This document shows positions 8,461 through 17,283 of a stretch of 64,000 bases of DNA, piece after piece. The notes under the pieces were generated by a model, which was not told where the DNA came from, did not search any database, and saw only the letters and a program-made list of their open reading frames with translations. Made by a program: the position numbers and the translations under genes. Numbering within the stretch: position 1 is the stretch's first letter; each line of letters opens with the position of its first letter. This stretch comes from Bacteroidota bacterium. Its GTDB lineage: Bacteria; Bacteroidota; Bacteroidia; Chitinophagales; Saprospiraceae. The stretch covers positions 103,691 through 167,690 of the forward strand of contig JAHEAR010000004.1 of assembly GCA_024642665.1 (NCBI GenBank). The letters are read 5' to 3'.

Positions 8461-8877
8461 CTATCGACCTGGATATTCAGCGTAATTTCTAGGTGTTTCA
8501 TAGAGCTTGATGCCCAACTCCAGGTGCTCCGGGATATGGGCTCTTAAAATCTCATAAATCACATAGCAGATATTCTCTACAGTGGGTACTCTGTCATTAA
8601 ACTCGGGACAATCCAGGTTTAGGTTTTTGTGGTCAAATCGATCCTCTACTTCTTGCTGGATGACCTCTTTTAGGTCTTTGAGATTGATGAGAATGCCTGT
8701 GTCTGCCGGGACATGTCCAGTCACCCGAACTTCTACTTCATAATTATGGCCATGGAAATTTGGATTAGCACATTTCCCAAAAATTTCAAGGTTTTTCTCA
8801 TCCGACCAGGAAGGAATAGCCAACCGGTGCGCAGCGTTAAAGTGACCTAGTCTGAATAAAGAAAGCGGATGTTTCAT
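8461..8877 (-). CDS. queD: 6-carboxy-5,6,7,8-tetrahydropterin synthase (QueD/PTPS family)
   Basis: 138 residues from the ATG at 8877. Zinc ligands are H17 (FNAAHRL), H42 and H44 (FHGHNYEVEV), and C36 sits at the catalytic Cys position. FDHKNLN and TVENICYVIYEIL are conserved family segments. QueD makes the queuosine precursor CPH4; a pterin-synthase role is the alternative. The frame extends upstream to 8922, but a TACCTTTG promoter box at 8902-8909 lies inside that extension and the extra 15 residues are not family-like, so the shorter start is used. The gene is convergent with the BI-1 gene and stands alone. Confidence 0.92.
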   Translation of the reverse strand: MKHPLSLFRLGHFNAAHRLAIPSWSDEKNLEIFGKCANPNFHGHNYEVEVRVTGHVPADTGILINLKDLKEVIQQEVEDRFDHKNLNLDCPEFNDRVPTVENICYVIYEILRAHIPEHLELGIKLYETPRNYAEYPGR

Positions 8878-8901
8878 ATAAATGCTTTTCTGATAGCGGG
8901 T

Positions 8902-8909
8902 CAAAGGTA
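8902..8909 (-). promoter_or_regulatory. -7 promoter box for queD
   Basis: The plus strand reads caaaggta, i.e. TACCTTTG on the minus strand, about 25 bp before the preferred queD start at 8877. It decides between the two possible starts. Confidence 0.55.
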
Positions 8910-9043
8910 CAAACGTATCCATTGATTTCTCATAATGGCTGAAAATTGCAAATGGAGGTATGGAGGGCCTATATCTGAAATATTAATGATGAAATTCCCC
9001 CATATTAAAATAAAACAGGAAAACGGAATTGTCGTGCTTTCCA

Positions 9044-9071
9044 GAAAAAAAATGCCCTCAGGAGAGGGCAT
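9044..9071 (-). terminator. Intrinsic terminator of the T9SS gene at 9104-9787
   Basis: On the minus strand atgccctc-(4-nt loop)-gagggcat forms an 8-bp perfect stem (9052-9071) and is followed at once by an eight-base U tract (aaaaaaaa at 9044-9051 on the plus strand). It sits about 33 bp after the stop codon. Confidence 0.9.
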
Positions 9072-9103
9072 CTAAATATTTCTAAAGTCCGTATAGGGGT
9101 ATA

Positions 9104-9787
9104 TTACCTGATACTTAGTCTTACTGTCTTAATTATTTTGCCGGTTGAAGAAACCAGCCTTACCAGGTACATCCCATCCATCAAATCAGCAACAGGGTAC
9201 TGCTTGTTGGGCGAAGCATTATAGGTCTTAACTTTATTTCCAACAATATTGAACAACTCAACGTATTTCAGGTTTGGCACTTCGCTCACCTGGAAATAAT
9301 TGTAGGTCGGGTTTGGATAGATAGACAAATTAACATCTGCCAAATTTTTGCTGGCCGACGTCTTACCAATCTCGAATACGCCGGTAATCGGGGCAAGTAC
9401 ATTTCCCTGTGCATCAAGCACATTTATCTCATAATCAGCCATTCCCATCGTATCTCTTGGATTCAAATGTATTTGTAAATCAAAGGATTCGTTAGGAGCC
9501 AAGATATTTGGCTTACTCTGAGGACAGGTTGTAAACGTAAAATCGTAGCATAGATTTTTGTCACAAACCCATGTTAACCAATTAGTTGGGGCATTACTCA
9601 TCCGGAAATTCCAATAGAAGTTTTCCGTTTCTGTGCCAATATTGGTCACCATAATATGGTAAGAAATATCTGTTTCATTCGGCTCCCCTGTTAAAACAAA
9701 GGTAGACGGATCAACTGATACCGATTGGGCCGTAAGGATCATCGGAATTAAATACAGTGTAAATAAAAAAGGTATATATCTTTTCAT
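9104..9787 (-). CDS. T9SS type A sorting-domain protein, secreted
   Basis: Preferred start at 9787 (an in-frame ATG at 9799 exists) gives a clean signal peptide, MKRYIPFLFTLYLIPMILTA. The middle region, with three cysteines, looks like a beta-sandwich (DISYHIMVTNIGTETENFYW). The C-terminal 75 residues are a T9SS type A sorting domain: SIYPNPTYNYFQV, VELFNIVGNKV and DGMYLVRLVSSTG. The protein should cross the outer membrane through the type IX machinery and be anchored or released. No enzyme motif is visible. It is a single gene with its own terminator. Confidence 0.88.
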   Translation of the reverse strand: MKRYIPFLFTLYLIPMILTAQSVSVDPSTFVLTGEPNETDISYHIMVTNIGTETENFYWNFRMSNAPTNWLTWVCDKNLCYDFTFTTCPQSKPNILAPNESFDLQIHLNPRDTMGMADYEINVLDAQGNVLAPITGVFEIGKTSASKNLADVNLSIYPNPTYNYFQVSEVPNLKYVELFNIVGNKVKTYNASPNKQYPVADLMDGMYLVRLVSSTGKIIKTVRLSIR

Positions 9788-10037
9788 AATTGCATGCAAT
9801 ATATTACTTAATTTCCTATTGTCAGATGGTTTAGTAAAACATTAACTTTTCCAATTCGATACAAAAATCCGACTTTTACCGGATTCGACAAATTTTTAAC
9901 TATATAATACCTGACAATTCCATCAAATAATTGCCTTATTTATTACATTTCGGGCTTATTTAATTTCAATTTTACCTATTTTTGACCTTCCTAATTTATT
10001 TAATTATCTAACCATTACTTTCTAACTAAACTTATAC

Positions 10038-11933
10038 ATGAAAAAAATCCTTACCCTCATGCTTTTGAGCTGCCTTTTTGCCCAGTCTCAGGCACAAGTA
10101 ATCTTCTCGGAAAATTTCGATGACGGTACTTTAGGCTCTATGTCAGCTGTTGACGTTGACGGTTTGACCGTTGCATCACAAGTTTCTACAGTAGCCGGAC
10201 CAACATGGAAAACCCGTCAGGCCACTCAGACTAACTGGCTTGTTGTGAGTACCTCATGGTTTTCACCTCCTGGGATTGCAGATGACTGGTTGATTTCTCC
10301 TGCCATTGAAATTACTGAGGAAAACACATTTGTTGTATGGGAAGCATATTCCCCTGATGCCAGCTACCGTGATGGTTACGAATTACGTGTTTCCACCACA
10401 GACGATGCCATTGCGAGTTTTACGGATGTTGTATATACCAATCCAGCAGAACAAACAACCCCGATTCTTAGGGCACAGCGCCTTGATGCTTACATCGGTC
10501 AGACCATTCATTTTGCTTTCAGAAATAACTCTAACGATAAATTTCTGCTCTATATGGATAATATCCGCGTAGAAGTCTTTAAGGCAAATAACGTCGTTGC
10601 TCAACGGATGAGTTTTGAGAAATACAACCAGATTGGTGGTATGGTTCCAATTAAAACTTCCATTCAAAACTATGGTGGTGCTCCAATCACTTCTCTTCTT
10701 TACACTTGGGAACAAGGTGGCGTTGAATACACAGATACCCTCACTGGATTAAATATTACAACATTGGGGACTAAGGAACTGACACACTCAGTAAAGTTTG
10801 ACTTATCTGAAGTTGGTGAATATCCTATCAATGTAAGTGTCTCTATGCCAAATGGTGTTGATGATGAGGATCCGGGTGATAACTATGCATCAAGAAACCT
10901 TTATGGTATGAATGTGCAGCAACCTAAAAAAGTAGTTGTTGAAGAAGCTACCGGAACATGGTGTGGCTGGTGCCCAAGAGGAACTGTAAACATGGATATC
11001 GTAGCAGCAGATTTTGCTGATGTAGCTATTCCTATTGCAGTGCACAACGGAGATCCAATGACCATTGCTGAATATGATGGTCCTTTCAGTCAAACCGTTG
11101 GCGGATACCCATCAGGACATGTGGATAGAAAAATCATTGATATCGATCCAGGAACTTTTGTAGCTCAATTACAAACGCTCACAGGCAGAATGGTACCTGC
11201 TCAAATCAAGACAGAATCCATTTACGAGCCTAACTCAAGAAATGTGGTTGTGCGTGCTACAGGTAGCCTTTCAATCGCTACGGCAGCAAATGATTTCAGA
11301 TTGTCTTGCGTGATTACAGAAGATGGTGTTACTGGAACCGGTTCAGCTTATGACCAGCGTAACTACTACGCAGGTGGCGCAAATGGCCCAATGGGTGGTT
11401 TCGAATCTTTGGCTGACCCTGTACCGGCTGCTGACATGGTGTACCATTTTGTTCCTCGTGCTTTATTTGGTGGATTCAATGGAATGGAAAACAGTGTACC
11501 GGATGTTCTTGAAGCCGGAGAAGAGTTCTCTGTAGAATGGACCTTTACCGTTCCTGAAGACTTTGATGTAGATCAAATGCATGCCATCACTTTCATTCTT
11601 GATGAAGAAACTGGTGAAATCTTAAACGGAGCTAATGTTCCTTTAACTGAGCAATTGAGTGCTGTGCCTTTGATTCCAATGGGACAAACTTCTTTGTATC
11701 CTAATCCTACACAGGATTTCATGAACCTTTCAGTTGATTTCTTATCAGAGACCCCTGTTAGCATGAATATCTATAATACCAGCGGTGTACTGATCAGTAA
11801 TCTGGGTACGCTAAACCTTTCTAATGGTACAGGTTTTGAAAAGATTAATGTGAGTGACTTTACCCCAGGAATGTATATCCTTGAGTTGAGACAAAACAAC
11901 GCTGTAACAGCACTTCCTTTTAGTAAACTCTAA
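10038..11933 (+). CDS. Omp28-like, cleaved-adhesin-domain T9SS type A protein
   Basis: 631 residues with signal peptide MKKILTLMLLSCLFAQSQAQ. Domain order: a cleaved-adhesin/choice-of-anchor-J jelly roll (about 22-180: IFSENFDDG, DDWLISPAIE, LYMDNIRVE); a linker beta-domain (about 195-285); an Omp28-like thioredoxin fold starting KVVVEEATGTWCGWCPRG with C309/C312; and a T9SS type A sorting domain (from about 555: SLYPNPTQDF, NTSGVLISNL, FTPGMYILEL). A CxxC thioredoxin-like domain on a secreted surface protein is notable; thiol redox function is inferred. A strong terminator follows the stop. Confidence 0.9.
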   Translation: MKKILTLMLLSCLFAQSQAQVIFSENFDDGTLGSMSAVDVDGLTVASQVSTVAGPTWKTRQATQTNWLVVSTSWFSPPGIADDWLISPAIEITEENTFVVWEAYSPDASYRDGYELRVSTTDDAIASFTDVVYTNPAEQTTPILRAQRLDAYIGQTIHFAFRNNSNDKFLLYMDNIRVEVFKANNVVAQRMSFEKYNQIGGMVPIKTSIQNYGGAPITSLLYTWEQGGVEYTDTLTGLNITTLGTKELTHSVKFDLSEVGEYPINVSVSMPNGVDDEDPGDNYASRNLYGMNVQQPKKVVVEEATGTWCGWCPRGTVNMDIVAADFADVAIPIAVHNGDPMTIAEYDGPFSQTVGGYPSGHVDRKIIDIDPGTFVAQLQTLTGRMVPAQIKTESIYEPNSRNVVVRATGSLSIATAANDFRLSCVITEDGVTGTGSAYDQRNYYAGGANGPMGGFESLADPVPAADMVYHFVPRALFGGFNGMENSVPDVLEAGEEFSVEWTFTVPEDFDVDQMHAITFILDEETGEILNGANVPLTEQLSAVPLIPMGQTSLYPNPTQDFMNLSVDFLSETPVSMNIYNTSGVLISNLGTLNLSNGTGFEKINVSDFTPGMYILELRQNNAVTALPFSKL

Positions 11934-11960
11934 TATTTTAGAATACTAAATAACCAATAG

Positions 11961-11994
11961 AAAAGCCCTGGTGATTATTTCATCAGGGCTTTTT
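11961..11994 (+). terminator. Intrinsic terminator after the Omp28-like T9SS gene
   Basis: aaaagccctggtga and tcatcagggctttt form a 14-bp stem with one G-U pair and a short loop, followed by a T run. It lies about 27 bp past the stop at 11933. Confidence 0.92.
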
Positions 11995-12107
11995 TTATAC
12001 CCTTAGGTACAAATCCAACACCCCACCTAAACAAGCTTAGCGATATAAAATTTGGGTTTGTAAAGGATAAGACTTAGCTTCATTTCAAGCAATTAGATAA
12101 AGCAGCC

Positions 12108-13472
12108 ATCGCTAAGCCGCATAAACATATTATCATCATCGGAAATGGCATTGCAGGAATCACTGCAGCCAGATATATACGAAAATTGAGTGGTCACTCC
12201 ATTACGGTGATCTCCTATGAATCAGACTATTTCTTTGCCCGTACGGCATTGATGTATGTTTATATGGGGCATATGCGCTGGCAGGATATCATACCCTATG
12301 AAGCCTGGTTCTGGGAAAAAAACAAAATCAATCTTGTAAAAGACCTTGTCACCAAAATTGAGCCGCAACACAAAACAATCAGCACAGCTTCAGGCGCACA
12401 TTACCAATATGATCAATTGATTATCGCCACCGGGTCGTCTCCTAAGACACTGAATATAGAAGGTATTAATCTCGATGGTGTCACCGGATTGCATGCCATA
12501 CAAGACCTAGCGTACTTAGAATCAAGAAGTAAGCAACTGAAAAAAGCAGTGATTGTTGGCGGCGGATTGATTGGTGTAGAACTGGCAGAAATGCTCCACA
12601 GCAGAAAGATCGCCGTGACCCATCTGGTCAGAGAAAATGGTTTTGCCTCTTCAGTCCTGTCAAAGGAAGAGTCTGGAATAGTCAACCAACATATCGAACA
12701 TCATGGAATAGATCTCCGTTTGGACACCGAAATCATTAAAATCCAGGACAATGGACAAGGGTCAGTGGCCTCTGTAACCACCACCACCGGAGAAGATATT
12801 GAGTGTCAGCTTGTAGGTATGGCCATTGGTGTAAAACCAAAACTAACTTGGCTGGGCGGCAGTGGCATTGAAGTCAATATTGGTGTGCTCACCGATGTCT
12901 TTTTAAAAACAAATGTCCCCGATATTTTCGCCATTGGAGACTGCGCAGAGCTCAGAAATCCTGATGCGGGAAGAAAAGCCGTTGAACCTATATGGTATAC
13001 AGGACGTATGATGGGGGAAACCGTCGCCAAAACTATCTGTGGGATCGAAACGAAATATCAACCGGGGATCTGGTTTAACTCGGCTAAGTTTTTTGATATA
13101 GAATATCAATCTTATGGCGACATCAACCCGATCCTCTCAGGCAATCAAAGCATCTTTTTTTGGAAGCATAAAATAGCGTCAAAAAGCATTAGAATAAATT
13201 ATACCCTAAACGGTGTCATTGGATTTAGTGCACTGGGCATCAGACTTCGACAAAATGTTTGTCATCAATGGATTCACGATAAAATTATGATTGAAGAGGT
13301 ACTGGCTCAATTTGAATTGGCCGTGTTTGATGCTGAATTTTCAAAAAAATATGCTGACAAAATAAGGAATGCATATTTCGAACAAACCGGTAAGCTCATT
13401 TTAAAGAAAGCAAATGGAAGGTATGATCAGGTTTATCGTTTTTTAAAGAAAGCAAAAAGCACTTACACATGA
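12108..13472 (+). CDS. NAD(P)/FAD-dependent oxidoreductase (Pyr_redox_2), start codon unclear
   Basis: A two-dinucleotide-fold flavoprotein. The first FAD motif, HIIIIGNGIAGITAARY, lies upstream of the first ordinary start codon in frame (TTG at 12186), so translation must begin earlier. The frame opens after a TAG at 12075 and contains no ATG, GTG or TTG before 12186. The best-looking N-terminus begins at an ATC codon at 12108 (then AKPHKHIIIIGNG), used here provisionally. Later motifs: NAD site GGGLIGVELAE, and the second FAD motif NVPDIFAIGDCAE. A C-terminal extension of about 110 residues follows the usual core. It overlaps the next gene by 4 bp, so it probably feeds electrons to that membrane polyferredoxin. 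Redox substrate unknown. Confidence 0.85.
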   Translation: MAKPHKHIIIIGNGIAGITAARYIRKLSGHSITVISYESDYFFARTALMYVYMGHMRWQDIIPYEAWFWEKNKINLVKDLVTKIEPQHKTISTASGAHYQYDQLIIATGSSPKTLNIEGINLDGVTGLHAIQDLAYLESRSKQLKKAVIVGGGLIGVELAEMLHSRKIAVTHLVRENGFASSVLSKEESGIVNQHIEHHGIDLRLDTEIIKIQDNGQGSVASVTTTTGEDIECQLVGMAIGVKPKLTWLGGSGIEVNIGVLTDVFLKTNVPDIFAIGDCAELRNPDAGRKAVEPIWYTGRMMGETVAKTICGIETKYQPGIWFNSAKFFDIEYQSYGDINPILSGNQSIFFWKHKIASKSIRINYTLNGVIGFSALGIRLRQNVCHQWIHDKIMIEEVLAQFELAVFDAEFSKKYADKIRNAYFEQTGKLILKKANGRYDQVYRFLKKAKSTYT

Positions 13473-14821
13473 TCAGGTTTCCGGATTATTCCCTGTCTCT
13501 AACACCTACCTATACGCCGGGTATTAGTTTAACCCAAAAACTTTGGGTGACCATTGGTTTCATCGGCTTCTTCGCTGGTGTGATAGCTATATCCGGATAT
13601 GATCATGCAGGGGTATTCTTATTGACAGCATCACTCATCCTGATAAGCATAAGCATAGCAGGCTTTAGTTTTAGTCTATATCATCATCAAAAATCAGGCA
13701 TTAAAAATAATTATACCTGGTCTCGAAGTCTGAGTAACAGAGGTATAGTTTCCTGGGTATTGGCCTTATGGATCACAGGGCTTTATATACTACTCTATTT
13801 CTTTCCAAATGCGCTTGGCTTAAGTGAATCGGGAAATACAGGATTAATCAGACTATTTGATCCGCTTAGCGAATGGATCAAACATAAGCCTGCAAATCAA
13901 TGGTTCGTCTATGGCGTTTTTTACACGCTCGCTATCCTATTATTCGGTGTTAAATTTTTAAGGAAGTATAAAGGCAATCGATACCAGCAAATACGCACGG
14001 TCTCGGTTATGTTTTTTCAATTATGCTTTGCCTTCCTCATTCCTGAAATACTGGAAAGATTGAATCAGCCTTCCATGGATTTAAAAAACATGTGGCCACT
14101 GAATTACTATTTCTTTTTCGATTGGCACCTGGATAAACTTCGCTCCGGAGGAACGCTTGGCCTCTTCATGCTCGGCTGGGGAATCGCAATGATCCTGATC
14201 ATCTCACCTATCCTCACTTACTTCTTCGGCAAGCGATGGTACTGTAGTTGGGTGTGTGGTTGCGGTGGCCTTGCAGAAACTGCCGGTGATCCATTCAGAC
14301 ATCTTTCGGATAATTCGCTTAAAGCGTGGAAGATTGAACGATGGTTGATTCATGGCGTATTGGTTTTTGCTTTACTAATGACAGGCTTAGTGGTGTACAC
14401 CTATATCACAGCACACAGCAACATCCTGTTTCTTAACAGCTATGCCATACGGGAATGGTACGGCTTTTTTATTGGTGCAATATTTAGCGGGGTCATTGGG
14501 GTTGGATTTTATCCCCTGATGGGTTCCAGAGTATGGTGTCGTTTTGGTTGTCCTATGGCGGCAATCCTGGGTCTTCAGCAACGATTTTTTTCCCGTTTCA
14601 GAATCACAACAAATGGTGGTCAATGCATTTCTTGTGGAAATTGTTCCACGTATTGTGAGATGGGGATTGATGTGCGGCATTATGCACAACGGGGGCAGAA
14701 CATTGTAAGAGCATCGTGTGTAGGCTGCGGCATCTGCGCTTCAGTATGTCCAAGGGGTGTTCTGAAACTAGAAAATGGCCAGGTAGATTTATTTGAAAGA
14801 ACGGAGGTCAATATCAAATAA
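13469..14821 (+). CDS. Membrane polyferredoxin, NapH/NosR-like 4Fe-4S protein
   Basis: 450 residues. About seven membrane helices carry the paired cysteine motifs of the NapH/NosR/CcoG superfamily: C259/C263/C265 (CSWVCGCGG) and C357/C361 (CRFGCPMAA). The C-terminus holds two complete ferredoxin-type clusters: C386-C389-C392-C396 (CISCGNCSTYC) and C417-C420-C423-C427 (CVGCGICASVCPRG). ATGA overlap with the flavoprotein gene indicates a dedicated two-component electron-transfer unit across or along the membrane. No terminal reductase is encoded nearby, so the electron acceptor cannot be named. Confidence 0.88.
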   Translation: MIRFPDYSLSLTPTYTPGISLTQKLWVTIGFIGFFAGVIAISGYDHAGVFLLTASLILISISIAGFSFSLYHHQKSGIKNNYTWSRSLSNRGIVSWVLALWITGLYILLYFFPNALGLSESGNTGLIRLFDPLSEWIKHKPANQWFVYGVFYTLAILLFGVKFLRKYKGNRYQQIRTVSVMFFQLCFAFLIPEILERLNQPSMDLKNMWPLNYYFFFDWHLDKLRSGGTLGLFMLGWGIAMILIISPILTYFFGKRWYCSWVCGCGGLAETAGDPFRHLSDNSLKAWKIERWLIHGVLVFALLMTGLVVYTYITAHSNILFLNSYAIREWYGFFIGAIFSGVIGVGFYPLMGSRVWCRFGCPMAAILGLQQRFFSRFRITTNGGQCISCGNCSTYCEMGIDVRHYAQRGQNIVRASCVGCGICASVCPRGVLKLENGQVDLFERTEVNIK

Positions 14822-14858
14822 ATTCAACCCGTTAAAACTCTTCATTTTCTCCTATTCG

Positions 14859-15680
14859 CTACAAGTCTTTTCGCTTCAACAACCAGTAAGAAAGTCCGAT
14901 AAAAATAACTGCCCATCCCATCGTAACAAAAACATCACGCATGATAATCTGATCATCTCCATAGGATAAGACATACTTTGCAAATGGAAATTGAATGAGC
15001 AGATTGATGGACTCCACAGGAAAATACCAAATCTCCCATTTATAATGATACTTAAGGATGGAGGTAAAGATTGGTTCTATTGCGGCTGTATACAATAAGA
15101 AGAGAATGATAGTGATACCACTCCTTCGAATCAGAAATGCGGCAAATAAAGCCATGCACAAAAACCCAAAAACCTCTAAGCCGTATGCTCCGACGAATTT
15201 AATATTCTCAAGGATGTATGGCAATCCGGTAACCGGTGAGTACAAGAATCCCAAAAACAAGCCAAGTAGTAAAAACAATATAGCTGACCCAAGACTAATC
15301 GCTACTACGAGTGCGAGTTTAGAGGCAAGGAATTCCCGCTTAGAGAGCCCATCAATTATATTCTGCTTGATAGTCTTTTGAGAATATTCCAGGGTCACAG
15401 AATTGATAATAATAAAAGCAGGAATCCATTTGAATATAGTTGCTAACCAACCCAGATTCTGCCAAATATCCACAAAGTCAAAAATAGGAATCCCCGTCTT
15501 GACAAAATATTTAATAACATCATCATTGGCCTGCTCAGTCATAAACCAATCCAAAACATTCTTAATCGCAAAACCCGCAAGCACAAAACATAGTATGTAA
15601 AGTCCAAGGATAATAACGAACGGCTTGTAAAGCCTGAATTTATAATATTCGAGTTCTATGACTTTTCGCAGGTTCATCAT
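14859..15680 (-). CDS. ABC-2 type transporter permease
   Basis: 273 residues with about six membrane helices, starting with MNLRKVIELEYYKFRLYKPF, a common start for Bacteroidota ABC-2 permeases, followed by a large polar stretch and closing helices ending YWLLKRKDL. It overlaps the ATPase gene by 4 bp (15677-15680), so the two form one exporter. The substrate is unknown. It is convergent with the polyferredoxin gene across a 37-bp gap. Confidence 0.88.
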   Translation of the reverse strand: MMNLRKVIELEYYKFRLYKPFVIILGLYILCFVLAGFAIKNVLDWFMTEQANDDVIKYFVKTGIPIFDFVDIWQNLGWLATIFKWIPAFIIINSVTLEYSQKTIKQNIIDGLSKREFLASKLALVVAISLGSAILFLLLGLFLGFLYSPVTGLPYILENIKFVGAYGLEVFGFLCMALFAAFLIRRSGITIILFLLYTAAIEPIFTSILKYHYKWEIWYFPVESINLLIQFPFAKYVLSYGDDQIIMRDVFVTMGWAVIFIGLSYWLLKRKDL

Positions 15681-16618
15681 AATGTAGTCGGGCTTTGATC
15701 GACAGTTCGGGTAGTATGATCTTCATTAAGTATTTCAAGGAACTTCTCTTCCAGGCTGGATTTCTTTTGCTGGATATAATTTACTTCAATATTTCGTTCC
15801 ACCAAATACTTGTTAAACCCTGCCACGGTCCATTCTCCGGATAAATGGAGTCTTAACGAATCTGCAAATTCTTCCATAGCATTTACACCGGAACAAGCAC
15901 TCACTTCTCTTTTAAGCGCAGGCATATTGTCAGCTCCGACAGAAATGCTATTGGTACCACTCAAGGCTTCATCAACACTACCTGAATAAATTTTCTTTCC
16001 TCTGCGCAACACAGCAAAATGAGAACAAACTTTTTGGACTTCATCCAGTAAGTGACTGGCCAGCACAATGGATTTGTTCATATCCCGAATGTTGAGAATA
16101 ATTTTTCTGATCTCTGCAATTCCTTGCGGATCGAGCCCATTGGTGGGTTCATCAAAAATTAAAACTTCAGGATCCGCTAACATGGCGGAAGCTATTGCCA
16201 GTCGTTGTTTCATCCCCAATGAGTATGTTTTGAATGGATCATTAGAGCGATCATAAAGTCTAACCATCTTCAACAATCCATCGAGATCCGGATTCCGGAT
16301 ATCCTTAATCCTACTGTGCACCACAAGATTTTGACGCGCACTCAGAAATGGGTAAAAATTAGGTTGTTCTAATATGGCACCAACATTTTTGCGAAGTTTA
16401 TAATCTTCTCCCTGACCAAACCAACTAAAAGTGCCACCGGTCTTGGAGATCACACCCAGGATCATTCCCAGCGTAGTTGTTTTGCCACTACCATTAGGTC
16501 CCAGCAAACCAAACACCTGCCCTTTTGGTATCTGGAGATCTAATCCGTCCACCGCCAGAATCCTCCTCGAATATCGCTTAGTCAACTGATTCGTTTCAAG
16601 TATAAAATCGCTCATCAC
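15677..16618 (-). CDS. ABC transporter ATP-binding protein
   Basis: 313 residues. Walker A GPNGSGKTT (40-48), Q-loop region AILEQPNFYP, a variant signature YSLGMKQRLA (132-141), Walker B LIFDEPTNGLDP and the switch His in LASHLLDEVQ. The C-terminal 90 residues are a DrrA/CcmA-like extension. It overlaps the permease gene downstream and the DUF4252 lipoprotein gene upstream, each by 4 bp, so the three form one translationally coupled operon. Confidence 0.94.
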   Translation of the reverse strand: MMSDFILETNQLTKRYSRRILAVDGLDLQIPKGQVFGLLGPNGSGKTTTLGMILGVISKTGGTFSWFGQGEDYKLRKNVGAILEQPNFYPFLSARQNLVVHSRIKDIRNPDLDGLLKMVRLYDRSNDPFKTYSLGMKQRLAIASAMLADPEVLIFDEPTNGLDPQGIAEIRKIILNIRDMNKSIVLASHLLDEVQKVCSHFAVLRRGKKIYSGSVDEALSGTNSISVGADNMPALKREVSACSGVNAMEEFADSLRLHLSGEWTVAGFNKYLVERNIEVNYIQQKKSSLEEKFLEILNEDHTTRTVDQSPTTL

Positions 16619-17121
16619 AATCCCTGTTGTATTAATCCCCTTAATGCTTCCTGATCGGCCACTTCCAGTGCCATTAAATATTCCATATTGATCTGACCAT
16701 CGATCTCTATAATAATGTCCTGATCAGCGGTGGCTGCCAGTGCCAAATAATGTGACCTTGCACCCTGCTCTTTAACCCACAAGCTCATCCGCATGTTATC
16801 TGCCGTACGACCTTCCATCAACAAATCATAACCTTCTTCCTGAATTCCTGTTCGCACTGATTGAATTTGATAGGTACTATCCTCGGCAGGAGGTAAGTAG
16901 ACGATAATCTTTCTGACATCTTTAATGAGTTTCTCAAAGTTTGGATCTTTATTTATGTTCGCAAGGCGAATCACACTTTGATAAGCATACTTCTTCTTAA
17001 TTTTTGGGTATTTCGCTTCATGCTGTTCCAGTGCAGTAGAATGGAAGGTCTCCTCACAACCAACCAGAAGTAAAGTAAAGGAGAATAAAAGCAGTAAAGC
17101 CAGTGAGCTTGCGTTTTTCAT
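16615..17121 (-). CDS. DUF4252-like lipoprotein
   Basis: 168 residues. The signal peptide ends in a lipobox, LLLVGC, with the lipidated Cys at position 22. The body (SVIRLANINKDPNFEKLIKD, MEGRTADNMRMSLWVKEQG, LALAATADQDIIIEIDGQI) resembles the DUF4252 family of small Bacteroidota lipoproteins. It is first gene of a three-gene unit with an ABC exporter, overlapping the ATPase gene by 4 bp. Function unknown; an accessory role for the exporter is inferred from coupling. Confidence 0.8.
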   Translation of the reverse strand: MKNASSLALLLLFSFTLLLVGCEETFHSTALEQHEAKYPKIKKKYAYQSVIRLANINKDPNFEKLIKDVRKIIVYLPPAEDSTYQIQSVRTGIQEEGYDLLMEGRTADNMRMSLWVKEQGARSHYLALAATADQDIIIEIDGQINMEYLMALEVADQEALRGLIQQGL

Positions 17122-17220
17122 TTAGTTAAAAATGCAACTTTTTTAACTATCAGGGTATACGAATCGATGAAAGGTACCTAAAAATCGGCTGTTGGCAAGA
17201 ATACTTACAATGAACTAAGC

Positions 17221-17246
17221 CCGCCAGCCTTAAGCAAGGCTTGCGG
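17221..17246 (-). terminator. Hairpin after atpG
   Basis: ccgccagcctt and aaggcttgcgg form an 11-bp stem with one mismatch and a 4-nt loop, 38 bp past the atpG stop. No clear U tract follows on the minus strand, so it may stabilise the 3' end of the atp mRNA or terminate with a factor. Confidence 0.5.
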
Positions 17247-17283
17247 ATTTAAAATAATCATCCATTAAGATATATACCGGTAA

